The notes under the pieces are model-generated. The model was not told the origin of the DNA and searched no databases. It worked only from the letters and a program-made list of their open reading frames with translations. The position numbers and the translations under genes were made by a program. Below are positions 6,240-6,243 of a DNA stretch of 6,243 nt, piece after piece. Source of the DNA: Flavobacteriales bacterium (lineage in GTDB: Bacteria; Bacteroidota; Bacteroidia; NS11-12g; UBA955); assembly GCA_947450405.1 (NCBI GenBank), contig CANFVI010000099.1:1-6243 (forward strand), written 5' to 3'. The first letter of the stretch is position 1. Every line of letters begins with the position of its first letter.

Positions 6240-6243
6240 CAAA

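Overview
The window looks like ordinary chromosomal sequence from a member of the Bacteroidota. The evidence is low GC content, a probable type IX secretion (T9SS) C-terminal tail on one secreted protein, three copies of the phylum-type promoter element TAnnTTTG placed just upstream of start codons, and no clear Shine-Dalgarno sequences at those starts. The genus cannot be fixed from the sequence.

Layout. Positions 1-1521 (minus strand) hold a housekeeping pair: a GlmM-type phosphosugar mutase gene followed 12 bp later by the first 43 codons of ychF, which runs off the left edge. A 164-bp divergent intergenic region (1522-1685) carries a TAnnTTTG box facing each way. Positions 1686-3380 (plus) encode a fused glutamate formimidoyltransferase / formimidoyl-THF cyclodeaminase, the folate-linked last step of one histidine degradation route. 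The next 106 bp (3381-3486) are built mostly of short tandem repeats (9-bp, 10-bp and 14-bp units) and lead straight into a secreted protein gene (3487-4437, plus) with a T9SS-like tail. That gene meets a convergent serine hydrolase gene (4439-5560, minus) with only 1 bp between the stop codons. A queE gene (5637-6239, minus) for queuosine-type 7-deazaguanine synthesis closes the window; its start lies 4 bp from the right edge.

The genes do not form one pathway. Apart from the likely glmM-ychF operon they appear to be separate units: cell-wall precursor synthesis, a ribosome-associated ATPase, histidine/folate catabolism, two exported proteins, and tRNA modification. No tRNA, rRNA, CRISPR array, insertion sequence, phage gene or defence system is visible, and no stretch longer than 164 bp lacks a gene. 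I found no undescribed multi-gene system. The most unusual feature is the composite tandem-repeat block at 3360-3485, which supplies the stop codon of one gene and abuts the start codon of the next.
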